Positions 35,894-47,426 of a stretch of 64,000 nt of DNA are shown one piece after another. How positions within the stretch are numbered: the first letter of the stretch is position 1; the number at the start of each line of letters is the position of its first letter. This DNA comes from Daucus carota subsp. sativus (taxonomy: Eukaryota; Streptophyta; Magnoliopsida; Apiales; Apiaceae). The notes under the pieces were generated by a model. It worked only from the letters and a program-made list of their open reading frames with translations. It made no database searches and was not told the DNA's origin. Both the position numbers and the translations under genes were made by a program. The stretch is taken from positions 4,333,135 to 4,397,134 of the forward strand of contig NC_030385.2 of the NCBI RefSeq assembly GCF_001625215.2. The letters are read 5' to 3'.

Positions 35894-38215
35894 TTATTCC
35901 ATTTGTTTAGGTTCCAGCTCAACTGAAAGAGTTTCATCATCTGGGGTCCCTTTGTACTTGTACCAACTGGAAGTAACAAGAAAAACAGCTGCATTGAGGA
36001 CAGAAAGTGCAGCCAAGAGGTAATAGAAATATTCCAGGCTGCCCTTGTTAAGATCTTCTGCCAACCAGTCTCCACCAGCAGTCTGTTTTGTGGTCATGTG
36101 AACCGTTCCGATGAGAAAGCCATAGAAGTAACTACCAGCAGCCATTCCGCAGCAGTAGAATGAGCCTCCTATGCTTTTCATGTTCTCCGGGAACTCCTTG
36201 TAGTAAAACTCCACTAAGGCCACTGAAGTGAAGGCTTCAGCTATTCCATTGAGTGTCAGCTGAGGGACTAACCATAGTCCTGACATCGATGAAATCGGGC
36301 CATGATGAGGGGCTATTCCCACAGTTGGCTCTGTCAGAGCCAAGTGCTTTCTCTTGATTTCAACGTAGGCTGATAAGAGGGAAACTGCTATTGTGAGGAA
36401 GATACCACATCCGATTCTTTGTAGGATTGTGATTCCTGCGTCCTTTCCGGTGATTTTACGGAGTTGGGGGACTATGATTCTGTCGTAGATGGTCAGGAAG
36501 ATGGTGCAGCTGAGCATGACAAAGACCACGTAGCTGGCTGGTGGGATCATGAAACCGCTGTGGCCAACACGCCTGTCGCTTTGCAGGGCTTGGAAGACGA
36601 TAAATTGGTGCTGTTGAGCTGTGGCAGCTGTGTAGATGATGCCGCAGGCCCATATAGGTAATACGCGGATAAGGCATTTTACAGCTTCTACTTGCTGCAA
36701 ACTGCAGAGGTTCCATGGTTTCGATGGTGTACCATCTGCATTGATTTTGTCCTCTTGTGTCGCGATAGCTGCTTTGTCAAGAAACCTGATAATATACCAA
36801 GATTAATCAGACAATGGAGTAGAAGTGAGAAGTAAATAAATTAATAAAGTGTTTGGAAAAGATATAGAATCTTTGAGAGAAAAACTAGCATTCTCAACTT
36901 CTTAACACAAACGGGTCAGAAAAGCAGAATCCAGAAGCAACTTCTATTCCCGGTAAACAAACAGCCACTATATCTGTAACAAATTGAAAATCAAGTCAAT
37001 TTTGAATAGGTACTTGCCTAAATTGTCTGGTGTGGGGGAGCTTAGAACTGATAGACTTGGGAGGTGCATAGTTGTAGAGACAATGGGACGGTTGAGGTGG
37101 CAAATGTCTTTTCTTGAAGGCAACCACAAGGACTCGAACCACACTTGTCATCGGGCTGCCCTCGGCCTTGACCTTGACGTATATTTTTGATCCAAAGAAG
37201 AAGAGTAGACATGACACGAACATGAAAAAGGTGGGAATTGCCAGACCTATGGACCAGCCGATCACTGTTTGGATATAGACGACGATGGTGACACTCACCA
37301 TTTGAGCAAATGTCAGAGTGATGAAGTACCAATTGACGAAACTATTAACCCCCCTCTTCCCGGATTCAGTGTTGGGATTGAACTGGTCGGCTCCAAAGGC
37401 CATGTTGCAGGGACGGATGCCACCAGCTCCGATCACCATTAGGCCGAAGCCACAGAGCAGAAAAGCCATTTGGAATGAAGTTGGTCCGGTGCACACCTCC
37501 TCTGATCCACATGGGGGAGGATGCAGCCAGCTCACCGCGGCTGTTAAATTGATTGCAGCTAATCCCTTCATTCACAAACAATAAGTACTTATAGCATCTG
37601 ATACAAAGCATAAAATGTGAGTATTGTTTTTAGGGTCTTTCGTCTTTCTACTGTGTTCACATGGGCACACACTAACAACTACTTTGTGCATCGTTATTAA
37701 TGAGATTGGAGCAAATAGAAATCCACCACCTAGCTAAAAAGTGGTTGTTAAGAACACGAATCTAGAAGACACGGGAAAATAAGTACCATAAAAGATGCAA
37801 TTGATGCAAATGCAATGGTCTTGTAGCGCCCAAAGTAGGTATCAGAAAGAAAAGCGCCAACTATGGTAGCCAAGTTCGTCGTGCCTTGGAATGCACTCAT
37901 GAGAGTCGTCGCCTGTATGTTCTTCATATTGAAAACGCTGCTTAGATACATCACGAGGTTCACCAGGAGCCCCATAGATCCCAGCTTCTCGAATGTCTCG
38001 TTTCCTGGAAAAATCACAAAAAATGTCAGCATGTCATTAAACATCTGAACAAAAAACAGGCCCTAATGTAAAAAAATCTTGATTTAAATACCTATGATAT
38101 ATGGCATGGCTTTGATCCCTCTGTAGTTGACCTGAGGTTCATCATTTTCCTGGTCCTTAATTGGGACAATCTTCTCATAACTTGTATTTATTGTTTCCAT
38201 CTCCTCCTTATCCAT
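35894..38215 (-). CDS. NPF2-type proton-coupled transporter, copy A
   Basis: NRT1/PTR family carriers move nitrate, glucosinolates or other solutes with protons across membranes. Four exons on the minus strand: 38215-38092, 38004-37787, 37565-37018 and 36785-35894 (1,782 bp, 593 aa). The first helix has the proton-coupling ExxEK motif (NETFEKLG). [39 protein letters not shown] and [16 protein letters not shown] are hallmarks of the family and of the NPF2.9-2.11 (GTR) clade. About 12 hydrophobic segments are expected and visible. Intron 3 has a GC donor (AG|GCAAGT at 37017) and contains a MITE remnant. The substrate cannot be read from sequence; outside Brassicales this clade is known for nitrate and specialised-metabolite transport. 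Confidence 0.93.
36812..36965. mobile_element. MITE remnant in NPF copy A intron 3
   Basis: Words GAGTAGAAGTGAGAAGTAAAT, GTTTGGAAAAGA and CTAGCATTCTCA match the Tourist-like family at 21203 and 21643. The outer ends are lost. Confidence 0.55.
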
Positions 38216-38910
38216 GGCTTGAAGAAATATTCAAATTTGCTACAATTTCTTTCTACGTTTCCCGGACGACAAATCTATGTAATTCTCTGCTACAATTAGC
38301 CGCGACAAAGAGGCTAATCGTAGCAGGTTGAATGAATACTAAGGCAACTTTAAGAACCGATTAGTTTCTCCAGAAATGTCCAGAGAAACTAACCTTGTTC
38401 TTGCAGACTCAGGGACCCTGAAACTTTTTCTGAGACGAATCAAATGAAATCCCATGTCTCTTTGCTCATATATAGGCCACAAAAAAAGAAGGGGAAATGT
38501 GAATGGTTTAATTTGGCACGTTTGAAGATCACGCAAGATATGTTGCATCTTTTGGTGTCCTTGCAGTTAATTTACTCATTTAGTGAAAAATGATGATTAA
38601 TGGTCACCAGCCATGCTATTTGCAAGGAATTTACTAAAATTTGCATGGCTATTTTTTCACACTACTGCTTTCATTCTACTAATATTGATCGATAGAGAGA
38701 TTTCTCACATTTCATTTTAAAAAAAAAAAGATAATTGAGAGAACTATGACGGTTTTTAAATTTATCTTTCGTGTAAGATTTTAAGAACTAGGTAATAATT
38801 AGAAAAGGCTTAAGCTTTGTTGATTGATCAAGAACAGAGAGCATGCATGTATATAAGAGTGTGCATGCATGCAGACTCTTCTTCTTTGGATATAATAGTA
38901 CATTGATGCA
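38216..38910. other. intergenic DNA between NPF copies A and B
   Basis: Upstream region of copy A and 3' flank of copy B. I see no other gene or repeat. A TATATAGG-like word lies near 38470 in the minus-strand promoter orientation, too weak to call. Confidence 0.4.
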
Positions 38911-41004
38911 TCAAACAAGAGGCTTTTCGGATTTTAATTCTTCCAATGCAACTCCAGGGTCAGGGGTGGTGTCTTTGCTTGCTGTTTTATACTTGTACCA
39001 CTTGCCACAGATTATGAAATAGGCCAGATTCAAGGCTTCAAGTGCGACGATGATGTAGTAAAAATAGTCTAATCTTCCCTGGTTAAGGTCTTCTGCTAAC
39101 CACCCGGGCTTACCTTTACCTTCTGTCATTTTCTGAACCATTGTTTGCATGAAGCTACTCAAATAACTCGATACAGCAGATGCACAGAAGAGACATGATG
39201 TGGCTATACTCTTCATGTTCTCTGGGCTTTGCTTGTAAAAGAGTTCATTTTGTCCTATCATGAAGAATCCTTCGGAAAGTCCTGCTACAATTAACTGTGG
39301 GATGAACCAATAGCCAGACATTGAAGAAATTGTGCCTTTTCTTGGTTCAATTCCTAGTGTTGGCCTAGTTAGGGCCCATGTTCTTCTTTTGGATTCGATT
39401 AAGGCTGATACAAATAGACTTAGACTAGATAAAACAATTCCAATGCCCATTCTTTGGAGCACAGTAATACCGCCTTCTTTTCCTGTGAATTTTCTGAGGA
39501 AAGGAACGATGATTCTGTCATAAATGGGAATCCAGATAGTGAGTGTTATCATGGTGAATACAATATAAGTTGCAGCTGGAATCTTGAATGTACTGCTTTT
39601 GATGAGGCGTCTGTCGGATTGAAGGGCTTGAAAGACTAGGTAGTTGTTCTGTTGGATGAATGCTACATGGTATATGAGGATAGCAAACCATATTGGAACT
39701 AATCTTAACAAGCATTTCACTTCTTCCACTTGCTGGATGGTGCAAAGTCTCCATGGATCCGCTGCTGATCCATCTATCTTCAGTTCGTCTTCTAGAGTTC
39801 TAACTGCCGCTTTGTCCAAGAATCTGGATGGTTAAGTTCAGTTTGTCAGGGAAAAATCACCAGCAAACAAATGTATAATAGAATAGGAATTGCTCATCTT
39901 TGGGTCATTACCTGAATTGATCTGTGTATGATAATCTTGAGTTGGTGGAACTTTTTGGTATATAGTCAAAAAGGGTAAGCCATGGTTGCTCCGGTGACTC
40001 TAATCCCCTCTTCTTGATAGCGGCCACAATGACTTGCACCACAGCAAGCAAAGGACTACCTTGTGGCAATACTATGACATATATGTTAGTGCCAACAAAG
40101 AAGAATACACAAGAAAAGAACATAAGGAGTGTGGGAATTCCTAATCCGATAGACCAGCTGATATTGGACTGCACATACACTATGATCGTCAAGGACACCA
40201 TCACAGCAAAAGTATAGGTGAAGTAGTACCAATTAAAGAAACTATTGATGCCTTTTCTTCCAGAGTCTGTATTGGGATTAAACTGATCCGCGCCAAAGGC
40301 TAAGTTACATGGCCGAATCCCTGAACCACCAACAACTAGAAGTGCAAAAGAGCTTAACAGAAAAGCCATTTGCCCTGTTGTTGGTCCTTGGCATATGCTA
40401 GTTTCTTCTTTCCCACAGCTTGGTGGATGGAGCTTCGAAACTGCTGCTGTTAGAGTTAAAAAAAGCATCCCCTGATTTTTCAAAAATAAAAAACACATTA
40501 TATCTCATTACACATTGACACTATACTGACATGAAATTTGCTAAAAAGACTCTGTACCGTGAAAGAAGATATTGAGGCGAATCCAAGTGTTTTGTAACGA
40601 CCAAAGTAAGTGTCTGAAAGGAAAGCTCCTATGATGGTACCAAAATTACAAGTTCCCTGGAAGATATTGTTGAGATTTGTTGCAGTTATGGTCTTCATGT
40701 GGAAGACAGAAGTGAGGTACACTAGGAAGTTAGATGAAGTCCCGATTGTCCCCAGCTTCTCAAACGTCTCGTTTCCTGCAAATTAAAAACAAAAAGAATG
40801 TCATATCTACTGCAACTCAAGCAGAAACTTGAACAAGATATAATTGCATTATCAATCAAATTAAACAAATGTAAGCTGTCTGAGACTGTAATCGTTACCT
40901 ACGATGTAAGGCATTGCCTTAATTCCTCTGTAGTTAGGCTCACTTCTCATAGTTTCATCGTCATCTTTCTGCGATTCAGGAATTACCCTCGGGGATTTGT
41001 CCAT
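38911..41004 (-). CDS. NPF2-type proton-coupled transporter, copy B
   Basis: Second gene of the tandem array. Exons on the minus strand are 41004-40899, 40775-40558, 40471-39912 and 39823-38911 (1,797 bp, 598 aa), with the same intron positions and phases as copy A and all GT-AG junctions. The N-terminal block [19 protein letters not shown] carries the ExxEK motif. It also has [41 protein letters not shown] and [16 protein letters not shown]. It differs most from its neighbours in the central loop, with [15 protein letters not shown], and in [11 protein letters not shown] instead of FYKQFPENM. It appears intact. The likely role is plasma-membrane uptake of an anion or glycoside, by family membership only. 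Confidence 0.94.
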
Positions 41005-42551
41005 GTTCTTGTTTGTACGTGCTAGAGCACTCTGTGTTTGATTATTCTTTTAAGAGTTTGCATGTTTATTTATATACTCATTCCAGCACCACACTACGCA
41101 AGTCAGTTCAAAGATTACTACCTCTAGCTGGTCCTCTGCGGCTGCACCCTTATAACAATAAAACTCAACATGATCACGTAGTCATATTTAAGACAAAATT
41201 TTCCAAGAATGAGGGAGAAAACAAGGCATCTACTAGCAATATAACTTTCATATAGTGAAGCATAGCTGCTCGTGACTAATAATGTATCTTTCATCTCTGA
41301 CGAAGAATGTTCAATTAAATAAAATCTAAGTTACCGATCTTCCTAAAACTCAATGTGTTAGGAAGGGGACTTGGTATGTATTTTAGTGATTACGTTTGTG
41401 TGTTAAAATGTTCTCTTACTCAAACCCGGGATTGGAGAGTGAATCACTAGGAGCCGAGGAATAAACAATTTTAGTTCAATCTAAGTACAGAGTCAATGGA
41501 AATAGATGAAAAAAAATCTGGCAAAAACCGTGGACAATTTGTCTACCAAGTTCAAAAATCTGCTACGATGATTGATAGGAAAACAACAAAATCTAGAATT
41601 CACATATATACGGGTTCACACTCGACAGTGATGGCAACATCAATATCTAATAACACCAGGGACCATGTCTTCTTCGAATACTACTGGTGTTAAATATCAG
41701 TACATGACTATCATTACTACTGTTACTATATGGAGGTCATTAGGCCAAGTGCATTGTGACCACTGACCACTGAGTAGATCAGCAGATCTGGGATTTCAGA
41801 GTCGACATTTGAACAAGACGATATACTGGTTAAATCTGGTTATTTAACCGAATCACATTTGATCATGTGGTGGACAAGCATTTTGGCAGACAGCGATGGA
41901 TTAGACTGCATGTGATGAAGAACGTGTCTTCTTTGAAATGTTCGAGTTCACATTGAATTGTTTGCTAGCGAATTGTTATGATTGACGCCATGAGTCCATG
42001 ATTGTGGCTGAGAACGATATGTGATCCAATCAAGGACCTCCACCTTCACCGACACCTTAATGTTTTGGGGGAGTCGTGATCATTGTACTAGATTCTTTAG
42101 GAGAGCTCGATTTTGAATCCTGTTACACCCAATACTGTCAACTTTCTAAGCAGGTTAAGTGTTAAATAAGTATACATGATCCACATAAGTCTTGTTTACA
42201 ATCTTTTATTGAAAACCAGTGTTTGATTATGCTCCTGGATTGTGTAGTATTTTGTATGTCTTTAATCAACTAGAATAATCCTGCATAAAATTGTCACTTT
42301 CCCGAAGTTGATGAGCAGGAAGATCCAGGACTTTAACAAGAAAAGCAAACAGCAAAAAATTTAGAAGTATTCGAACTATTCTGAATATTATATAATTCAA
42401 CTCCAGATTCATCACATAACTACTTTTTTTTTATACAAGGGCAGGGGATGCCAGTTGAGCCCGAGTTCATTTAACATTTTGGATACGCTTTTACCACTAG
42501 GGTATCACCTGATGACCGAGATGTTCTACATTGTTGTAACTTGCGTTTATG
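41005..42551. other. intergenic DNA between NPF copies B and C
   Basis: Promoter region of copy B and 3' flank of copy C. The open frames here have no family features. No repeat ends were recognised. Confidence 0.4.
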
Positions 42552-44085
42552 TTAAACAGCTGACTTGTTAGGTTTCATGTTCTCCATTGCAACTTCATGG
42601 TCATTGTTGTCAGCAGTTCCCTTGTACCTGTACCACTTTGCTACCAGTAGAAAATACCCTACATTTAAAAACTCTAAACCTGCAATGAAGTAGAAATAGT
42701 AATCCAATCTTCCCTTGTTAAGATCTTCTGCCAACCAATTTTCTCCAGCTGAATTTCTAGTAATTCTGTGTACAACTGTTATCAAGAAACTACTCAAGTA
42801 ACTTGATATGGCGGTGCCACAAGCGAAGAAAGATCCCCCAAAGCTTCTCATGTTTTCCGGGAACTGTTTGTAGTAAAACTCTACCAGCCCAACAATTGCA
42901 AATGCCTCTGAAAGGCCTAAAAGTGCCAGCTGAGGCACCAACCAGTAACCTGACAAGGAAGAAATAGCTCCTTTTCGTGCTAATCCCAGTGTTGGCTTTG
43001 TTAATGCAATGGTCCTCCTTTGTTTTTCCACCAGGCCTGATAATAGCATAGCAAATACCGAGATAACCAGGCCAATGCCTATTTTCTGGAGGATCGTGAT
43101 ACCTGATTCTTTCTTTGTTATTCTTCGAAGAACTGGAACTATTAGTCTATCATAGATAGGTATCCAGATAGTGAGACAGAGCATCTGAAATACTGTGTAA
43201 GATGCTGCTGGAATTTCAAAAGTTCCAATTCCAAAACGTCTATCCGATTGAAGTGCTTGGAATACTCCATAGGTATGCTGCTGAGTCAAAGCAATATAGT
43301 ATATTGTTCCTGCAAACCAAATAGGAAGTACCCTCACAATGCATTTTACTTCTTCCACTTTCTGCACACTGCAGAGCTTCCATGGATCCACTGCTGATCC
43401 ATCAGAATTTATCTCATCGTCTCGTGTTATGACAGCTGCTTTGTTAAGAAATCTGAAATTGATATAATATGGTATTAAGGCCTTATAAATTAACATTCAG
43501 CAAGTGATACAGTGTCACCAACAATTATAAGTAACTTATTTTACAGAAGATAAAGAGGAACAGGCACCTGATTTGTTCTGTATAGGGAAGCTTCGAGTTG
43601 ATTGAATTAGCAGGCATATAAGTGTACATTGATAGCCAAGGTTGTTCAGGTAACTCCAATTTTCGCTTCTTGATTGCTGCTACCACAACTTGAGCAAAAC
43701 TCGTAAGAGGACTCCCTTCAGGCTTAACTTTGACATACATTTTAGTACCAACGAAGAAGAAAGCACACGATAAGAACATAAGAAATGCCGGGATGCCTAA
43801 GCCTATTCCCCAGTTAACATCCGTTTGCACGTAGACAATGATCGTGATAGATACCATCATAGCAAAGGTGAAGGTAAAATAATACCAATTAAAGAAACTA
43901 TTGATTCCTTTTCTTCCTGATTCTGTATTAGGATTAAACTGGTCCGCTCCAAAAGCCAAGTTACACGGCCTTATCCCACCAGCTCCAATAATCAATAGCG
44001 CGAAACTACTCAATAGAAACACAAGTTGCCATGCCGTTGGCCCTGAGCATATGCTTCCAGCTTCTTTTCCACATTCAGGCGGATG

Positions 44086-44625
44086 CAGTGGCGGAGTTAG
44101 CACGGGACGAGGGTGGTCTATAGCCCCCCCTGGATTCTGAAAAAAAATTATTTTTTTTTTTTTTTGGTGTACAAGATTAAAAAAAAAAAATTAGACCCCT
44201 CTAAATATTTTAGTACATACTAATTTATTTTTAAAAAATGAAAATTATTTTCAAAAAGTCAAATGAATACATAAAAAATATTTTTATCAAACTTTTTTAA
44301 TAACATTTTAGTTTTATATTTTATTTTATACTTTAATATTACATTTGTAATAGACTAATAGTTAAATTTAATTATACTTTAATATTACATTTATACTTTA
44401 ATATTACATTTGTAATAGACTAATATTTTATACTTTAATATAAATTGATGTTGAAGACATTATAGTGAGGTTTCAAAATATGGCACCTAGGAGAGTGTTA
44501 TTGTGAATTTGTAAGTTGTAACAATAATATGTCAAATTTAATTATATATTATGTACCCAAAAATTTTTTTCCCGGTGGGACTAAAATCCAGCCCCCTCTG
44601 GACTTAAATCCTGCATACGCCACTG
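44086..44625. mobile_element. 540-bp non-autonomous hAT element in an NPF coding exon
   Basis: The termini CAGTGGCGGAGTTAG and, inverted, CAGTGGCGTATGCAGG match the common plant hAT end CAGTGGCG. GGCGGATG at 44078-44085 and 44626-44633 is a perfect 8-bp target duplication, and its sequence is the HPP-encoding part of the host exon. The interior is AT-rich and has no transposase. The word TACTTTAATATTACATTT is repeated inside near 44330-44430. Confidence 0.95.
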
Positions 44626-45032
44626 GGCGGATGAAGTGTTGCTACTGCAGCCGTTAATGTGAGTACAAGCATTCCCTGTTACGTCGAAAATGATACTATA
44701 TCAAGTAACTAAACAAGCCTTGGAACAAATTTTAGCTGTTCAACACATTATAAGTAACTTTATTTACCAAAAAAGACGAAATGGAAGCGAAACCAAGAGT
44801 TTTATAGCGTCCAAAGTAAGTGTCACACAAGAAAGCTCCCAGCAAAGTACCAAAGTTGCAAGTGCCATTGAAAATATTGATAATATTAGTTGCTGTAATA
44901 GATTTCATGTTGAAGACAGTAGTGAGGTAAACCAAGAGATTTGATGAGGTTCCGATTGTCCCTAGCTTCTCAAATGCCTCATTTCCTGCAACAAAGAGAA
45001 TTCGAAAAACTCTTCGGCATGCATATTTACAA

Positions 45033-45222
45033 AGGAGCGGATCTAGGAATATTTTCTTAGGGGGCACCAAGCAAATTTTCGAAAAATATCTATATATTTT
45101 CAGATTTTCAAGGGTACACTTCTATAATTTAGTAAAATTTAGATTGGTGAAAAAACATCAATTTTTTTTTTTTAGAGGGCACGTGTCCCTCATGCCTCTT
45201 ACTAAATCCGTCTTTTTTACGC
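45033..45222. mobile_element. degenerate hAT-like MITE in NPF copy C intron 1
   Basis: GGAGCGGATCTAGGAAT on the left and, inverted, GACGGATTTAGTAAGAGG on the right form a worn inverted repeat of the GGGGCGGATCTAGG type. Inside are GGGGGCACC and GAGGGCACGTG, also in inverted relation. No target duplication is clear. Confidence 0.5.
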
Positions 45223-45590
45223 ACACAAACTTTGTTTAGCAGGTGTTGGAGTAGTACCTATGACAAAGGGCATGGCTCTGACTCCTCTGTAATTTGGCTC
45301 TTCTTTGGTGCTAGTAGCTTTATCATTTCCATTCATTGTTGCCATGATATCTTCTCTTAGTTTCCTCTCACTCTTGATGTGTTTAGTTTGTGAGATGTTC
45401 TTGGCAAAACAAGTGAGCAGAGATATTTATATATAGATGGGAAGGTCCAAAAAGTAAGACGACTTCTTCTTTGCTAGTGCAACATACAACAGTCATCATG
45501 GTGGGATCGTTCCCAACTACAGATATTTCTTTCTGTTTCCAAGTTTTGATTAACTCACAAATTTATTATTGAAGAAATCTCCGATATATA

Positions 45591-45929
45591 GAAGGTTACT
45601 CCAGAACTTCTTAAAATGAGAACCGTGAGAACTTCCTTAATTTATCATATTTTGACTAATCTAAACATCAAACTAGTGGGTACCCAATATAAAAAGTGTA
45701 TATAAAACTAGTCTCTCCGTAACTAGTCAAAAAAAAAATTCAAAAAAAAAATCCACTGCCATGTCATCAGTGTTTTTTTTTTTTTCCCGGCTAGCTAGAT
45801 GGAGACCTTAATTATATAATTCTTTGTGAAGGTGCCCCTGACGGGGCCCTTCAAATGAATGAGATATTGATAAATTAGAAAAGTTCTCACGGTTCTCATT
45901 TTAAGAAAGTTCTCATTTGAGCAAGTGCC
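45591..45929. mobile_element. TA-microsatellite-bounded element 1
   Basis: It follows ATATATA and begins GAAGGTTACTCCAGAACTT. It ends TTTGAGCAAGTGCC just before a (TA)n run. The inner words AAAATGAGAACCGTGAGAAC on the left and GTTCTCACGGTTCTCATTTT on the right are perfect inverted repeats. It has no coding capacity. The outer TACTCCA and TGCTCAAAT words are shared with elements 2 and 3. Confidence 0.75.
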
Positions 45930-45943
45930 TATATATATATATA

Positions 45944-46518
45944 GGGGCTTACTCCACTAGAAACTAAATTAGCCTAGAAACTAGAAACTAGTCTCTGGCT
46001 AGTTTTTCATCATCCTTCTTAACTACAAAAATCACTTATTTTAATATCAAAAATCACTGATTTATATATGCAAAATCTGACAAATATAGATATATAAATA
46101 CACATATATACATCGTATATCACCATCATGTTCAATCATACTACATTGATGAAACTCTTGGTATCACTATCAACCTCTTTCGCTACTGCCCGCTTCACTT
46201 ACAACCATGATTTGCCTATCGCCGTTTGTCATCATAACTTGCCACTACTAATGACTATTTACCATGACCACACACCTTATCCCGTCATTTGCTACCATCA
46301 TAGACCTTCTACAACTATAATTGATCATCAATAATCGACCACCAATGTCAATCATAAATAAATTTCCTCAATTATTAAAAATAAAAATACTGATGAATAT
46401 ACTGTATAAAATAGTGATTAAGAACATAGAAATTAGTGATTTCACTAGTTATAAACAGTGATTCAAGGAGTGGTTTCTAGTTTCTAAAATAAGAGTGGTT
46501 TCTATTTGATCACTTGCC
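45944..46518. mobile_element. TA-microsatellite-bounded element 2
   Basis: It begins GGGGCTTACTCCACTAGAAAC right after a (TA)n run and ends GTTTCTATTTGATCACTTGCC right before another. The inner words TAGAAAC/GTTTCTA pair as inverted repeats. The interior has several AAATCACT/AGTGATT words and a CAC/CAT-rich stretch without a supported gene. Confidence 0.75.
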
Positions 46519-46542
46519 TATATATATATATATATATATATA

Positions 46543-47371
46543 GGGTCCTACTCCAGTACAAACCCATTATGATACAAACATACAAACCAGTGATTATGAT
46601 AATAATATTTAGTGATTAGAGTGTTTCTAAATTCTAACTACCCCATCTTCACCAATTCCACCTCCACCTCCGCCTTCTTCAGCTTCGCTTCCGCCGTCAT
46701 CTCTGTCATCACCACCTCCACCTCCATGCCGCCCACCCACTCCATACCCACCACCTCCATGTCCACCTCCATTATTTCTATCACCATCAAATCCACTCCC
46801 ACCTCCATCGTCCCCTCCAGCCTCACTTTCGTCACCACCAGCCTCACCTCCGTCGCCTGAAAACATAGCCACATCCCGTTATCACTATCACCAGGTTCTG
46901 TTATGTACCCGTTGTTTCACCGATTTCTAAAGTGATAATTACTAATTTATAAAGTACAAATCACTAATTTGCAAAGTGAAAATCACTAAAGTATATAGCA
47001 GGAGGTGTAAACAGCGGACTTGTGGAGACACGATGGTGGGTGAATTCGTCTCTGCCTCTGCGACTACCATTACACGACTACTGTTGACAGCATCACCACT
47101 AGCATCATCAAAAATTGAAAGCACCACAACTTCATCACTAAATTATATCTATATGTGTGTATCTATCCCAATGGGAACAAAATTTAGTTATGGCAAATAT
47201 ATTGATTTACAGCGCGGCAAATTGAGAGAAAGGCGGAGGTGAGAGAGACGAGGAGAGGGAGAGAGTAGATCTGAGTAAAGAAAGAAAGAATAGACTACTG
47301 TGTATGAGTTCTGTTATTTTTATATATGGTTTGTAGTTTGTATTTTAAGATTGGTTTGTATTTGAGCACTC

Positions 47372-47373
<2 letters not shown>
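46543..47373. mobile_element. TA-microsatellite-bounded element 3
   Basis: It begins GGGTCCTACTCCAGTACAAACC and ends GGTTTGTATTTGAGCACTCCC. TACAAACC/GGTTTGTA pair as inverted repeats. AAATCACT words recur at 46595-46990. A Gly-codon-rich stretch at 46627-46874 (read on the minus strand) is simple-sequence in nature and is not called a gene. It is flanked by (TA)n on both sides. Confidence 0.75.

Positions 47374-47423
<50 letters not shown>
47374..47423. repeat. (TA)n microsatellite, about 24 units
   Basis: An uninterrupted TA run that bounds the third element. Shorter runs of the same repeat lie at 45930-45942 and 46519-46542 between the elements. Confidence 0.95.

Positions 47424-47426
<3 letters not shown>

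Larger units (their letters stand above)
42552..45345 (-). pseudogene. NPF2-type transporter, copy C, exon 3 interrupted by a hAT element
   Basis: Same architecture as copies A and B: exons 45345-45258, 44985-44768, 44675-43568 and 43452-42552. If the insert and one target copy are left out, exon 3 is 560 bp, exactly as in copy B, and the gene would encode 588 aa. Motifs include [52 protein letters not shown] and [18 protein letters not shown] 540-bp hAT element sits after the codons for ATLHPP. It adds 548 bp, which shifts the frame, and reading into it meets a stop six codons later, leaving about 125 aa. Apart from the insert the exons show no damage, so the loss is recent or may be limited to this allele. 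Confidence 0.85.

Noticed and set aside
46627-46874. Gly-rich protein frame resembling a glycine-rich cell-wall protein
   Set aside because: It is the reading of a CCACCTCC-type simple repeat inside a TA-bounded element; overlapping frames are equally open.
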